Shown here piece by piece: positions 1 through 11,184 of a DNA stretch of 64,000 bases (position 1 is the first letter of the stretch; the number at the start of each line of letters is the position of its first letter). The translations under genes were made by a program, and so were the position numbers. The notes beneath the pieces were generated by a model. That model saw only the letters and a program-made list of their open reading frames with translations. It searched no databases and was not told where the DNA came from. Source of the DNA: Isoetes taiwanensis (taxonomy: Eukaryota; Streptophyta; Lycopodiopsida; Isoetales; Isoetaceae); assembly GCA_021234155.1 (NCBI GenBank), contig JAJEKV010000041.1:7262917-7326916 (forward strand), in the 5' to 3' direction.

Positions 1-154
1 TCCCAGGATTGCACTAGATTCCTTACGGTTCTACTAGATTCTTCAAGATTCATTTAAATTTATTAGGTTCTCCTACCCCTAAGTTTTATGAGGATGCCCT
101 TAAATTCCCTTAGATTTTATGAGATGCCCTTAAATTCCCTTAGATTTTATGAGG

Positions 155-540
155 TTAAAATATTCTAGAACTTTTTAAAATGTTTTGAAACATTCTAAAA
201 CTTTTTAGAACAATGTAAAATATTCTAGAACAATTTAGAAGACTCTTGAAGTTTCTAGAACATTCTAGAACATTCTAGCACTTTATAGAGCATTCTAGAA
301 CATTTTCAATCACATCCTCATGTGGATGGCCCTCTTATATACTGGAAAATGAGTCTCTTTTTTGCACAAATGCATGTGGAATATTTGCTCACGAATGGAC
401 GAACGAGCTGGTCCACCTAGATCCAACAACTCAGATCGTATTCATTAGAACATTCTAGAACAATCTAGAACATTCTAAAACTTTATGGAACATTTTAAGA
501 TGTTCTACTATCTAGAACATTCTAAAACTATCTATAACTT
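155..540. repeat. Degenerate 10-bp periodic TTCTAGAA array
   Basis: The sequence repeats units of the type cattctagaa with a 10-bp period, clearest at 251-300 and 451-480, with decayed units between. TTCTAGAA in alternating 5-bp blocks (TTCnnGAAnnTTC) matches the plant heat-shock element consensus, but here it is a simple repeat and no gene starts next to it. A function as a regulatory array is speculation. Confidence 0.6.
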
Positions 541-628
541 TATAAAATATTTTCCTCTATTCTATCTTAATTAAATCCTTAATTTTAACCTTAAGTATGT
601 TTGAAACATCATTTTTTTTAATGAATTA

Positions 629-705
629 ACGCCTGGTCTAGTGGTTAGAATGGGGGGATTAAAAACCTCTCCTTGAGGCCCGAGGATGTAACGTGAGTCG
701 TAGAA
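629..705 (+). repeat. Possible tRNA-derived SINE head
   Basis: Bases 634-644 (tggtctagtgg) fit the RNA polymerase III box A consensus TRGYNNARNNG exactly. About 45 bases later a decayed box-B-like string (gaggcccgagg) appears, in the order and spacing of a tRNA gene. No full cloverleaf can be folded, so a SINE or tRNA relic is more likely than a working tRNA. No clear 3' end or TSD was seen. Confidence 0.35.
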
Positions 706-1060
706 TCTTGGAGCAAGATTCAAGATCAATCTGGACCGTAGGATCACGTAGGATATATCTAAAACAACGTGAGCCGTAGGATCTCGGATCGATGATCAGG
801 ATCAAATCAACCTGGACCGTAGGATCGATTACATATGTTACATACATAGGATCCGAAGCCGTATCTCAAAGCCATAGGATCCACCCAAAGCAACGTGAGC
901 CGCAGGATCTTGGACCAGTGATCCGGATCAAATCATCTTGGACCATAGCATCGATTACATATGTTACATAGAAACTCCCAAAACCGCGTGGTCCGTGGGA
1001 TACATCCCAAAGCGACGTGAGCCATAGGATCCGATAGAGGTCCAGATAGCGCAAACATAA
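691..1060. repeat. Irregular tandem repeat, acgtgagcc-gtaggatc type
   Basis: The motif acgtgag(c/t)cgtaggatct recurs at 691, 767, 893 and 1015. It is followed each time by variants of gatcaggatcaaatca and ggaccgtaggatcgatta. Spacing is about 76, 126 and 122 bases. The short reading frames on the - strand here are by-products of the repeat. Confidence 0.6.
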
Positions 1061-1174
1061 GAACATATATAGGTTAGATAAATATAATATGGAGACAACC
1101 CTAAGAAAATTGTTTCGCCAAGGAAATAGAACAAGCCCCTTTTTTATGAAGGTAACATAAAAAATTGCATATTG

Positions 1175-1354
1175 AAGAAAAAAACAGGCAGTATGCTCAA
1201 GTGCATCTTGTATATTGTTCTATACCCGCATTTTGTTCAGGTTTGTATATTGTTCTTCTATGCTAAGAAAAAAACACGCAGTATGCTCACGTGCATCTTG
1301 TATATTGTTCTATGCCCGCATTTTGTTCAGGTTTGTATATTGTTCTTCTATGCC
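1175..1354. repeat. 90-bp tandem duplication
   Basis: Two head-to-tail copies (1175-1264 and 1265-1354) differ at only a few positions. Because 90 is divisible by 3, the copies keep one reading frame open, but the peptide has no recognisable domain and I do not call a gene. Confidence 0.85.
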
Positions 1355-2282
1355 TTTGTAGCTCCGTTTGATAGTCCAATCATAGCCGATTTACATGTTG
1401 CACCAGCTAAAGGGATATGTGCATTAATATGGGTTTTAATAAAATATTGAAATTTGGCCTCAAAAAAGGTAGCAATTGTTACAGAGTTTTTTCCATCTGC
1501 TGCAGTATTTTTAACATCTATATTCATGCTAAAGAGAGTCAGTTAATACTCAACTCCACGTGTTAAGAGTGCAATTGGATACTCCCCCAAAAAGGTAGCA
1601 CCCTTCACGCACAATACACGTGGCCTTCAAGGCAGGTATCCTCGGCTCACGCTCGAGCCCATTCTATGACCATCCTCCCAGAAAATCCCATCTATGCCTT
1701 CAAAACGTTATTTCCCCGGGTTGCCAAGGGGGCAACCCAAAAAGTTTCCATTTCTCTCATCCATGAATAGAATAAATCCTTGCTGCCGGGGCATCCCTAT
1801 ACGATACGTATAAAGAATATTAAATACTCGTATCTCCCTAGTGTGTCTTCCAAACGCACGGTGATCACTTAAATTCCGATTCTGATGGCCCGGAATTGAA
1901 CGGCTGGACACATAGAAGATCAGCGTCTCCTGTGGCAAGGTGCTTAAGTTATTAGCTTCGATTCTGATAATAACAGATGGCTAGGCACACACAGGATCAG
2001 CGTCTTTTTGCGTTTGAGCCAAACTCAATTAGGGTTTAAACCATTTAATATGGATTCAAATTGAAGCAAAGGTATTTGCTTGATTCTAGGAAAATTGGAC
2101 CCTGCTGTTTTGCGTTCCCCATATTGCCATAGGACGTATAGTGGGACAGCTACTTCTGAAATGAGAAGCTCTTAAGTGAAATAACAATCACACGTTTTAG
2201 GAATCTGGCTTCGCTCCTTTTTGTCGAGCTATTTTATTCTAAATGTTTGGTTTTTTGAGAACTTATTTGCACTGCAGAATCT
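1355..2282 (+). other. Upstream region of the WD40 gene
   Basis: No coding sequence is recognised. The stretch should hold the promoter and 5' UTR of the WD40 gene. A weak AT-rich candidate (cgtataaagaat) lies near 1806, but I cannot support it as the TATA box over other AT-rich spots. Confidence 0.3.
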
Positions 2283-5200
2283 ATGGCTCAACTTCAACCG
2301 CAAGTTTATGAATATGTAGCAGACGATTTTGACATGGTTGAGTACGATGATGACACTGAAGACCTGTTTCCGGTTAGGGACCAGGTTGCTGAATCTGATT
2401 CAGAGGATGAGAATGGAGGGGTATGTATGACCTAGGTGATTTGAAACTTTTACATGAGCAAGCGGTAACTAGCTTTCATGCTGTTTGTGTAGATGACCAA
2501 ATTGAATGACACCACTGCATTACAAGCTAGAAGAGGTAAGGACATCCAGGGAATTCCATGGGAGCGGTTGCAGTTTACAAGGGAGCAATACCGGGAGACC
2601 AGGTTGCATCAATATAAGAATTATGAAAGTCTAAACCAGCCACATGATGACCTTGATAAGGTATCATCTATATTGTAATCTCTATATTGACGAAAATAAA
2701 TATCACAGTTATAATTTAATGGAAACAGTTGATGTTTTAGGTCTCAAGTTGATTTTAGTTATACGTTCTTTTCGATTTTGACACAGTGTATTCTTGTAAT
2801 TTCTGAATTTGCTTGACATCGTTTTATGATTAGATTGTTTGACCTGGCTGATAGTTATCTTTTTTATAATAACTAATGCTATTCTGTGCACCAATGTTCT
2901 CTTTTGAGTCGTAGTAAGTGATTTGCTAATATCATGCAGTATTCTTGCTATAGTCTCATAGTCTGTTTACATGTTGAATTTACTCTATGTTGAACCATGG
3001 AAGTTGGCATGCGATGATACTCTGAACAATTGTATCGACCAAGTGCAGGAATGCAAACTTTTTGAGAAAGGGAGAAATTTTTATGAATTCAGGCACAATA
3101 CTAGAGCTGTCAAGTCCACCATTGTCCATTTTCAGGCGAGTATTGTGGATATGTTGAGTTTAGGAATGAATAACCTGTGAAATAAGTACTCCTATCATGT
3201 TTGTGGAATTCCAAAAGCTAAACTGCATAGTAACCTAGAGACCCTAGTTCAACGTTCTAGATGGGGATGGGTGGGCATTTACTCGCTCACGTGAAGGTAG
3301 GGTAGTTTAAGAGGCCTTTGAAAAGGAGTAGATTCTTTTAGAAAGTGGCTAACCCAAAAGTGTTGCAGGCCGTCTGTTGAATTCGTTTGCCTTTATCACC
3401 AAATTCGTTTTACATTAACCACCAAATTCGTTTGTCTTTAATCAGATAGGTCTCTAGTGCAGTATGCTAGACTTTATTTTTGATGAATTTTGTTTAACCT
3501 CTATGGATGGTATGGAATCTCATGTGAAATCAGCCTCTTTTTCCAGCTCCGAAACCTTGTGTGGGCGACCTCAAAACATGACATATATTTGATGCATAGC
3601 TTTTCAGTTTTACATTGGTCACCATTGACAAGGAAGTCTACAGAAGTACTGAATGTGTCAGGACCAGTGCCAGCTTTTGAGGTACATCTTAATTACACCT
3701 CGATTGATGAGATAATATTGAGGTAGAAGAAATGGAATTAGTCTTAGTAATAGTTTGAACATAGGTGCAGAGGAACCCTTGGGCTTTTCAGCAAGGGTTG
3801 GGACGTGTTCAGATCAGCACTATGTGTGTAAAGAACAATCTCCTTGTTGCCGGTGGATTTCAAGGAGAAATGGTGTGCAAGGTATAAAGTGCTTATTTAG
3901 TTTTTCCCGTTGATATCTATTTTAACTTTGGCAGGATGTAAGCTGTATGCAACGTGCTTATGCAGTGATTGAATTAAAGCTTTTAAGATAAATAGACATG
4001 CACAACGGGTTGTGATGTGAGGCAGTAGAATAATCCTAGTATTACTATAGACATCCGGCTGCGGTCAGAGAACAGCCTCCCAATGGTTGGCAGAACAGCT
4101 TGCCAATGCATATTTTTCCACTGACAAAAGGTCAGATTAATTCATCCTGAATAGAGGATCTTGCTTGAGCAGTCTCTCTGTCACCAAATATTGATGCTTT
4201 ACTTGTCAGTTAATTTTGATCTACATGGTTTTGAAATTTGGTGTTGAGATCTCCCTTGCATTTGCGTAACCCCAGCTGGGAGGTGGTAATGCCTTTGGGA
4301 CTGATTGCCTTTGAGCCCGTTATGGGACAGATTACCCACTTTCTAACAAATTCAAGTTGTTATCCACTATGCTGTTTATGATTATTTATATCGCTGGGGT
4401 AGCAGGGAAATGTGCTTTTGGAGGCAGTGATATGCTCATCTTTTTTGGAATACCTTCAAGTAGATGACCAAGAATATAGTCGATGCTCTATAAGTATAGT
4501 ATAGGTGATTTGGCGCGTAAAAGTCAGTGAATATGGAATTTGGCTATGTGGCTCTATAACAGCTTGGTTTTGTTAAAAAAATGCCTTCTTTGACAATACA
4601 CCCTGTTTTACATTTGTAGAACCTGAACCATCCAGCTGTTTCCTACTGTGCAAAAATAACTCATGATGAAAATGCCATCACAAATGCAATTGAAATATAC
4701 AACTCTTCTAGGTAAGAAGTTGCCTTCTGTTGCACTTATAATTGAGGATCTAGGTAGCCTACCTATGATGCATTATTGTTGCAGTGGTGCGATCCAATTG
4801 ATGACATCAAACAATGATTCTGTTGTTCGTGTGTTTGATACTGAGAAATTTGCAGTGCTTGGGCGTTTCTTTTTCTCCTGGCCGGTTAATGTAAGTAGTC
4901 CCTATATGTTGAGGAGGTTCAAAGGGTGTGGTCTATTATGATGATGAGTTTATTGTCTTTCCACAGCATACATCAGTTAGTCCAGATGGTAAAATGGTGG
5001 TCGTAGTTGGTGACAATGCTGATGGTTTCCTTTCTGACAGCCAAAATGGGAAGGTAGCTCTTTGACTTTGTGTGATGCCTTTATTGTTTAGCAACCAACT
5101 AATTAATATGATGTGCATCACAGGTCGTAGCAACTTTGAAAGGGCATGTTGATTATTCTTTTGCATCTGCTTGGCATCCAGATGGAAGAGTGTTTGCTAC

Positions 5201-5537
5201 TGGTAACCAAGATACCACTTGTAGACTCTGGGACATCAGAAATTTAAGTTGCTCTTTGAATGTTTTGAAGGGACGGATTGGGGCTATTCGATCCATCCGT
5301 TTCACTTCAGATGGCCGTTTCATGGCTATGGCAGAGCCTGCTGATTTCGTGCATGTGTTTGATGCAAAACAGGATTATACCCAGTGCCAAGAAATTGATC
5401 TTTTTGGCGAGATTGCAGGAATTGCATTCAGTCCGGACACAGAAGCTCTTTTTGTGGGTGTTGCAGACCGCACATATGGAAGCTTACTTGAATATAATCG
5501 TTGCCATGGGTACACGTATCTTCATTCAATGCTGTAG
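2283..5537 (+). CDS. WD40-repeat protein, plant-conserved, 9 exons, 445 aa
   Basis: Exons: 2283-2420, 2493-2660, 3049-3135, 3547-3681, 3771-3881, 4620-4711, 4785-4890, 4967-5053 and 5124-5537. All phases join into one frame of 445 codons plus TAG. The N-terminus is acidic (residues 1-46). A conserved block follows with KDIQGIPWERL and YRETRL, then KSTIVHFQLRNLVWATSKHD across the exon 3/4 junction, then WD40 blades. Blade motifs include NNDSVVRVFDTEKF, SVSPDGKMV, WHPDGRVFATGNQDTTCRLWD and FTSDGRFMAMAEPADFVHVFD, ending with FGEIAGIAFSPDTEALFVG. Order and length match the plant 'transducin/WD40 repeat-like' family of about 445 aa, similar to fungal C2A9.03-type proteins. WD40 propellers act as protein-interaction scaffolds; the specific role of this family is not known to me. 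All exons look intact and expressible. Intron 3 uses a GC donor. Confidence 0.92.
3136..3546 (+). other. GC-AG intron of the WD40 gene
   Basis: The exon 3/intron 3 junction reads cag|gcgagt, with GC instead of GT. The acceptor is ttccag|ctccg. The exon frame on both sides (VHFQ then LRNL) agrees with the conserved family sequence, so shifting to another donor would break the protein. GC donors are a known minor class when the rest of the 5' site is strong. Confidence 0.75.
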
Positions 5538-7125
5538 TTATCCTGGAGATGTGTTTTGTGATCATAATCTGTATATAGGTTGTATATTAATTCCTGGAAA
5601 GAGGGAATGGGGAAATCCATTGTTGACTCTGCAAGTTGTCATTTTATGATCATTGCTTTTGAGCAATACAAATGCATCAACCTGTTTGAAATATATTAAA
5701 GAAGTAGCAATTCAGAGTTGGATTCCCATGAGGGGTAGGCAGAGCTTCAAGTTCTCCAATTTACAGATCAAGACCCAAGGTGTCCATGCTGCTATTGGAG
5801 GATGCTGGCAAGCTTCCTCTTCTTTTTTTAAGCTTTATCGTCCTCTTCCTCTGCTAGTTGCCATGAAAATGATGCAGTCAAGTCACTGAATGATGTTTTT
5901 AACGGATTTAACACCTTATAGTGAATCCTGCGGTTAATGTTTCTTGCTGAGCTTTTTATTTTTCTATGAAGCCATGTAGAGGATAATCAGAAAATGGCAC
6001 TTGGAACACTCTGCAATAGTTGGTATTTTGTTGAATCAATTGATTTGGTAGCTACTCCAGGTTTATTACGCCATATGGTCTATATGGTTTTGTCTATATA
6101 TATTATGATCTTAAAATTCCGTGAACCATATAGCTATCGTTGACCAAGTTGACAATGGTAACAAGGAATAAAAAATATCTTTTGGATGATTTTGTAGTTA
6201 TGATGCCAACTGGAGCTTGAATTATGGTAAGTAACTCTTAAGTTGCCTGGAAATTATCTGTAGCAGAGTTGTGCTGTAACCCCCTAGAAAACTGTCCACA
6301 GATGGATTTTCCAAGATCAATTCTTCCACTCTGCATTGGTAGCAATTTTTAGTGGCATGCAACAATCATCCTGCTCCTTGCTCTTGGTTCCGAAACTGAA
6401 GAGATTTTTGAGAAACGCTCTAACAGGCAAGAAACAGAAGTATGTCATTGTCCTGCTCCATGCTTTGTTCCATAAAACAACTTACTTTAAATTTTGCCTC
6501 AACTTCCAATGAGATTGTGCCACTTGTCCATTTTCTTTCCAAGAATGTCAGGTATGTTCTTCCTTTTCATTATTTTCTTATTTTTGTGTACGCGCAAGAG
6601 TTTCATCCGCAAAGCTAAAAAGTTTAGAAATTTATCAACTCTGAGGTACGTTTTTACTCACATTGGCGTGCCTGATTTTTAGTTACATTCCAAATTCATA
6701 CTTGCATTCCAAATTTACAGTCATAACAGCTCCTCAAAGAGAAAGCAAATTCAAATTCAATCATTAAAACCTTGAAACAGATTTAAATTCAATTATTAAA
6801 AGCTTGAAATAGATTCAGATTTTAGATATCTCAGTTACATAGTTTGTATGCTCATCTTCAGCATATCAAAATTATTGGACATATTACGAAACAGATATCA
6901 AAACACTGTTAAAAAAACAGTGTGAACAGTGTCAAAAAAATAGCACGAGCACTTGTGACAATAATAAAAAAGTATCATAGTGTTAGAGATAAAATATCCA
7001 GCAATATCCAGTATCGAAAACAACTTCACTTGAAATTGAAAACAATTATGAAATGTTTTTAAACCGATGTGCTGCCACCACCTTTTCCAGATCATCCCAA
7101 TTATCATTTAAAAAGGTATCATTAT
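5538..7125. other. Downstream of WD40 gene, no gene recognised
   Basis: This AT-rich stretch begins with the presumed 3' UTR of the WD40 gene. Short open frames (for example 5653-5889 and 6494-6682, both +) show no known domain or consistent codon use. I see no RNA gene or element ends. Confidence 0.4.
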
Positions 7126-7308
7126 CTACCACTGATATAGAAGCTCACACTGGGGAAGAAAATATTACTAGCTGCCTGAACTTGCTTGACAACAACTACC
7201 ACTGATGTAGAAGCTGACACTGGAGAAGAAAATATTACTAGCTGCCTGAACTTGCATGACAGCATCTACCACTGATGTAAAAGCTGACACTGGGAAAGAA
7301 AATATTGA
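7126..7308. repeat. 70-bp tandem repeat, about 2.6 copies
   Basis: Copies start at 7126, 7196 and 7266 with the string ctaccactgat. They lie at the 3' end of the recombinase relic (- strand). There they may be part of the C-terminal coding sequence or the 3' UTR, since one - strand frame runs through at least the third copy. Confidence 0.75.
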
Positions 7309-8860
7309 AGCAGATGTAGAAGATAAAGCTCCATGTGGAGCTTCATCATTTTTCTCAAATTGCCCTTTATCATATGCGTTGAGCTCATCTTTATAAACCT
7401 GTTCAAATATCTTTCTAGAATCAGTTGCATCGAACGGCTTTCCAGAGCCACCTTCACTTGCAAATCTGAAGTTTTATCATATCTAAATACACCAAAACAT
7501 GCAATTAATTAGGGAAGCTACACAAATAAACAAACATGGCTAAAAAAATATAAAATTACCTTTGAAAAGCCTCTACACTGCGATGACCAATAACTTTCAT
7601 GCCAATATTAATGGGTACACCAGCTCGCGACAACCTAGAAACTAGTGTCATTCGTCCGCTCTTTTCACTAAAAGAGCCATCAACTCCTATAAGCTTCATC
7701 ATGTACTTCAGCCATTGCGACATCTTTCGACCACTAATCTTATGCTTTACATGTGTAGAATTTAAAGAGTTAAAGTTTCAAAAATTAAAGCAAATATGAA
7801 ATACAAACATGCAAATACTTACCATTTTACGTGGCGAAATTATTGCTTGCTTGAATAACCAGTCATCATCAGCAGTTGTGTAAGGATAATGTCAGAAAAA
7901 TTGTTTAAAGGTCACAATCACGTCATCTTCATAAACATGAAGCGGCATCCGAAGGGACTCTTCTTGGTACCCATACTGCTTTCAGAGCCTCTTGTTGTAT
8001 TCTACAAAGTCCTTCCCATTTTCTGTTCCTATCTGAAAATCTGCCACCTTCAGACCTTCTAACTCCTCTTGCCCCCTAATCCCAAGCTTCAATATGCAGT
8101 AAACCGGTAGCCTTTTTTGCAGACCAATGGAATGTTGTATTCCATGGTCGACATCTGACAAAAGGGCCTGTTCGTTGTTACTTTCTTCCTTTGTTTACAC
8201 ATCCCTATTGTCATCCTTGACCTTCTCGTAGATGCAACACATGCAAGTCTTGCCCACATGAGCACAAGGGAATATTTAACATTGAAAGGAAAATTCTCTC
8301 TACCACTTTCTGCAATCTTCCGCTCTTGCTCATGTAGAATCATGCATCCAAATCTTCTATACAAGTCTTGAAGCTTGCAAAAAAGAATGTAAAAAGTAAT
8401 AAAGGAATGTCAACTAAATGAAAGAATGTAAAAAAAGAATGTCAACTAAATGAATGTTAAAAGAATGTAATAGAAGAATGCCAACTAGATGAAGATACTT
8501 ACATTTGCGGGGGTATATCGATCCATCTAGCTTCACAACTTGAAGCATAAATATTGCCCACATGGCGACAATTTCTTTCAAATAGAGTTCCTCAATTTTC
8601 TTATCAACATGAATATTTACATGAACCCTCCAACTGTCAAACTGCCTCCTCGCCACTGCATTTTCACCTGAGACTTATTAATGCTTCCGCTACGAACTTC
8701 TTGCGGCAAATCATTGTCTAATTTCAAAAAGGGAACTACTAACTGTTTCCCAGAATTCTCCTCGCTTTGACATGGAACAAGTATGCTTAGATGTCCATTA
8801 GAATGTGTAATCAAAGCTTGGAGTCGAATCCATACCTGCAAGTCTCCAGGCAGCATTTCT
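7309..8860 (-). pseudogene. Tyrosine recombinase-like gene (Crypton/DUF3504 type), intron-containing, broken
   Basis: Read on the - strand, exon-like blocks are about 8860-8503, 8373-7823, 7744-7560 and from 7482 down, separated by introns with GT/AG ends. Block 1 has ARRQFDSWR and MLQVVKLDGSIYP, which resemble the N-terminal part of DUF3504 proteins (QRICH1/ZMYM C-terminal-like, derived from Crypton transposases). Block 2 has GLQKRL and LGIRGQEELEGLKVADF, typical of recombinase box I with its Arg. Block 3 has SGRMTLVSRLSRAGVPI and IGHRSVEAFQR, and block 4 begins with YDKTSD. Together these give the Arg, His-x-Arg-type and Tyr positions of the family. Damage: frame changes near 8640 and 8190, in-frame TGA codons at 7984-7982 and 7894-7892, and another frame change near 7465. 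The enzyme class cuts and rejoins DNA through the Tyr. No terminal repeats were found. It could be a mobile-element relic or a decayed domesticated gene. Confidence 0.7.
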
Positions 8861-9183
8861 CAGCACCTCCAAATACATAAAAGAATGCATTTAAAAGAAA
8901 TATCAGATGGAATCCCATGATCCAACCTCTAGAATTTCCAGACACCAGTTCCTTCAACCTATATAATAAAAATAAGGTGCTGCGCACAGAGGGTTGCCCT
9001 CCGGGGTTGCGAAAGTGTGTTTTCACAGTTTCTATTTTGTCGGTTTATGTCAGGTCTTTGTTTGAACATAGGGCGTCGTTTTCTCAGCCCATGAGTTTTG
9101 TTTACGAAGCTATGCAGGTCAATTTATAGAACTGCAGGAGGATTCAATTCATAGAACTGAGACAGAACAGATCCTTACTGTGA
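8861..9183. other. Spacer between recombinase relic and chromovirus
   Basis: No domain is recognised. Some of the - strand sequence may be further N-terminal sequence of the recombinase relic, but no family motif supports it. The left boundary of the chromovirus fragment falls near 9184-9203 without a recognisable LTR. Confidence 0.3.
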
Positions 9184-9202
9184 CAAAGCATATTCAAGAG
9201 TC

Positions 9203-11184
9203 ATGGTAGGATATTATCAGAAGTTCGTGAAGGACTTCGGGAGGTGGGCGTCCCCCCTATCGGACCTCACCAAAGATAGGAAGGTGAAAGATTGGACGAA
9301 GCATTGGCTCGAGAATGTCCAAGCCTCCTTTGAGAAGCTCAAAGAGGCACTAACCACAGCACTAGTCCTCACCCTGCCAGATCCAAGCAAGGATGAGCTA
9401 GTGGCAACAGATGCTAGTAAGCTAACGACAGGAGGAGTTCTCATGCAAGAGGGAAGGGTAGTCGCGTACGACTCAAAGAAGATGAACGATGCCGAGCAGC
9501 GCTACCCCACTCATGACCAAGAGCTTTTGGCCATTGTGAGGCCTTGAGAATCTGGAGGCACTACTTGTTGGGAAGAAAGTTCCAATTGGATACAGATCAT
9601 CAAAGCCTTCAGTACATCTTCACGCAACCACTCCTGAACATGAGGCAAAGGAGGTGGATGGAGTTTCTCGAAGACTACGACTTCGAAATAGTCTACAAGC
9701 CCGGCAAGCTAAATGTAGTCGCAGATGCGCTCTCCAGGAGACCATTGAAGACAAGAACCCATTGCAACGCCATATCGACTCTTACAAGTGAGTATGGCAA
9801 GAGGATTGAAGAGACGTTGCCATCAGGTGGCGACTTTAAGGAAGTATGGGCAAGCCTTTCTAAAGAGGCAAGAACAGATAAGGAAAGGGATACCTTCAAG
9901 CATTTTAAGAAGGAAGGTAACCTAGTATATCACAAGAATAAATTAATCTTCGGGAGTAAGGAAGTTGATACTCCACGATACACACAATAGTCCCATACCC
10001 GAGCATGCAGGGTTCATGAAGACCTATTTTAAGATCAGAAGTAGTTACTTCTGGCCAGGCATGAAGAAGCAAATAGCCAAGTATATTGGGGAGTGTCAGC
10101 TATGTCAGCAGACCAAAGCGGAGCAACTCCAAATTTCAGGAGCTTTGGAACCATTGCCAGTGCCAAACGCAAAGTGGAAAGTCATAAGTATGGACTTCAT
10201 TACGGGGCTCCCAAGAACCTTAAGAGGCAAAGATGCATTAATGGTGGTTGTGGACAAATTGTCCAAGATGGCACATTTCGTGCCTTGTAGAACCACAGAC
10301 ACGGCGCTAGATACCGACGTTCTATTCACAAAGGAGATTTTTAGACTCCACGGGATGCCTAAGGAGATAATCTCCGATAGAGATTCAAAATTTATGAGTG
10401 CATTTTGGCAGGATCAATTCAACACCATTCAGACCAAGCTCTCCATGAGCACGGCTTATCATCCTCAGGCGGATGGTCAGACAGAGTGCACCAATATAAT
10501 CATTGAAGACATGCTAAGGAATTATGTTTGGAATAAGCAATCTAAGTGGGATGATTTCATCCACTTGGTGGAGTTCGCCTATAACAGCAAGAATCGTCCC
10601 AGATGTCCCCTTTCATGATTAATTATGGTTATCAGTGTCTTACCCCAGATACATGACACAACCCATTATCAAAAGTGGAAGTCTCCCAGCAAATGCTTTT
10701 GGATATGCAGCAGCTGGTGGAAGAAGTAAGGGGATACCTCCTAGCAGCAAGGAGTCGGCAGAAGAGTGTAGCCGACAGGCATAGGACCGTAAGGGAATTC
10801 CAGGTAGGCGACAGTGTGTGGCTGAAGATTAAAGTGAAGCAAGCCAAGCTTTGCATAGGGAATTGCAAGAAGCTGGCTCCTAGGTGGGTAGGTCCCTTCA
10901 AGATTTTAGAGCGGGTGTGCACTCAGGCCTACAAGCTCGATTTACCTGTACACCTCAAGGTCCATAAAGTCTTCCATGTGAGCCTCTTGAAAAGGCACAA
11001 TCCAAACCCCGATGAGGTTTTGGAAACTCCAACTTTGTTGGAAATGACGGAGGAACAAGTTGAAATAGTGCCTGAATTGATCCTTGATAAGGCATTCAAG
11101 AAGATCAGAAGGTTCCAATTCCTCCAATATTTGGTCAAGTGGAAGCACTTACTCGTGGAAGATGCAACGTGGGTATTGAAGTAG
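9203..11184 (+). pseudogene. Chromovirus pol fragment: RNase H, integrase, chromodomain
   Basis: RNase H spans about 9203-9760, with ATDAS, HDQELLAIV, TDHQSL and NVVADALSRR, so all catalytic acids are present. A frameshift at about 9543 splits it. Integrase spans about 9965-10618: the zinc-binding half ends with CQLCQQ, and the DDE core shows SMDFITGLP, IISDRDSKF and ADGQTE. A second frameshift lies near 10605 and a partly non-coding stretch reaches 10675. The last frame (10675-11184) has the GPY/F module (GDSVWLKI, WVGPFKI, VFHVSLLKRH) and a chromodomain (YLVKWKH, EDATWV). Integrase inserts the cDNA; in this clade the chromodomain is thought to guide it to heterochromatin. The element is defective. 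Confidence 0.9.

Noticed and set aside
629-705. Functional tRNA gene
   Set aside because: Box A is good, but box B is decayed and no acceptor or anticodon stem can be paired.
1172-1450. 92-codon open frame with an internal 30-residue repeat
   Set aside because: The repeat comes from a 90-bp DNA duplication; no domain, no start context and no homologue that I recognise.
7126-7308. CRISPR-like direct repeats
   Set aside because: Only about 2.6 adjacent 70-bp copies with no spacers; a plain tandem repeat.
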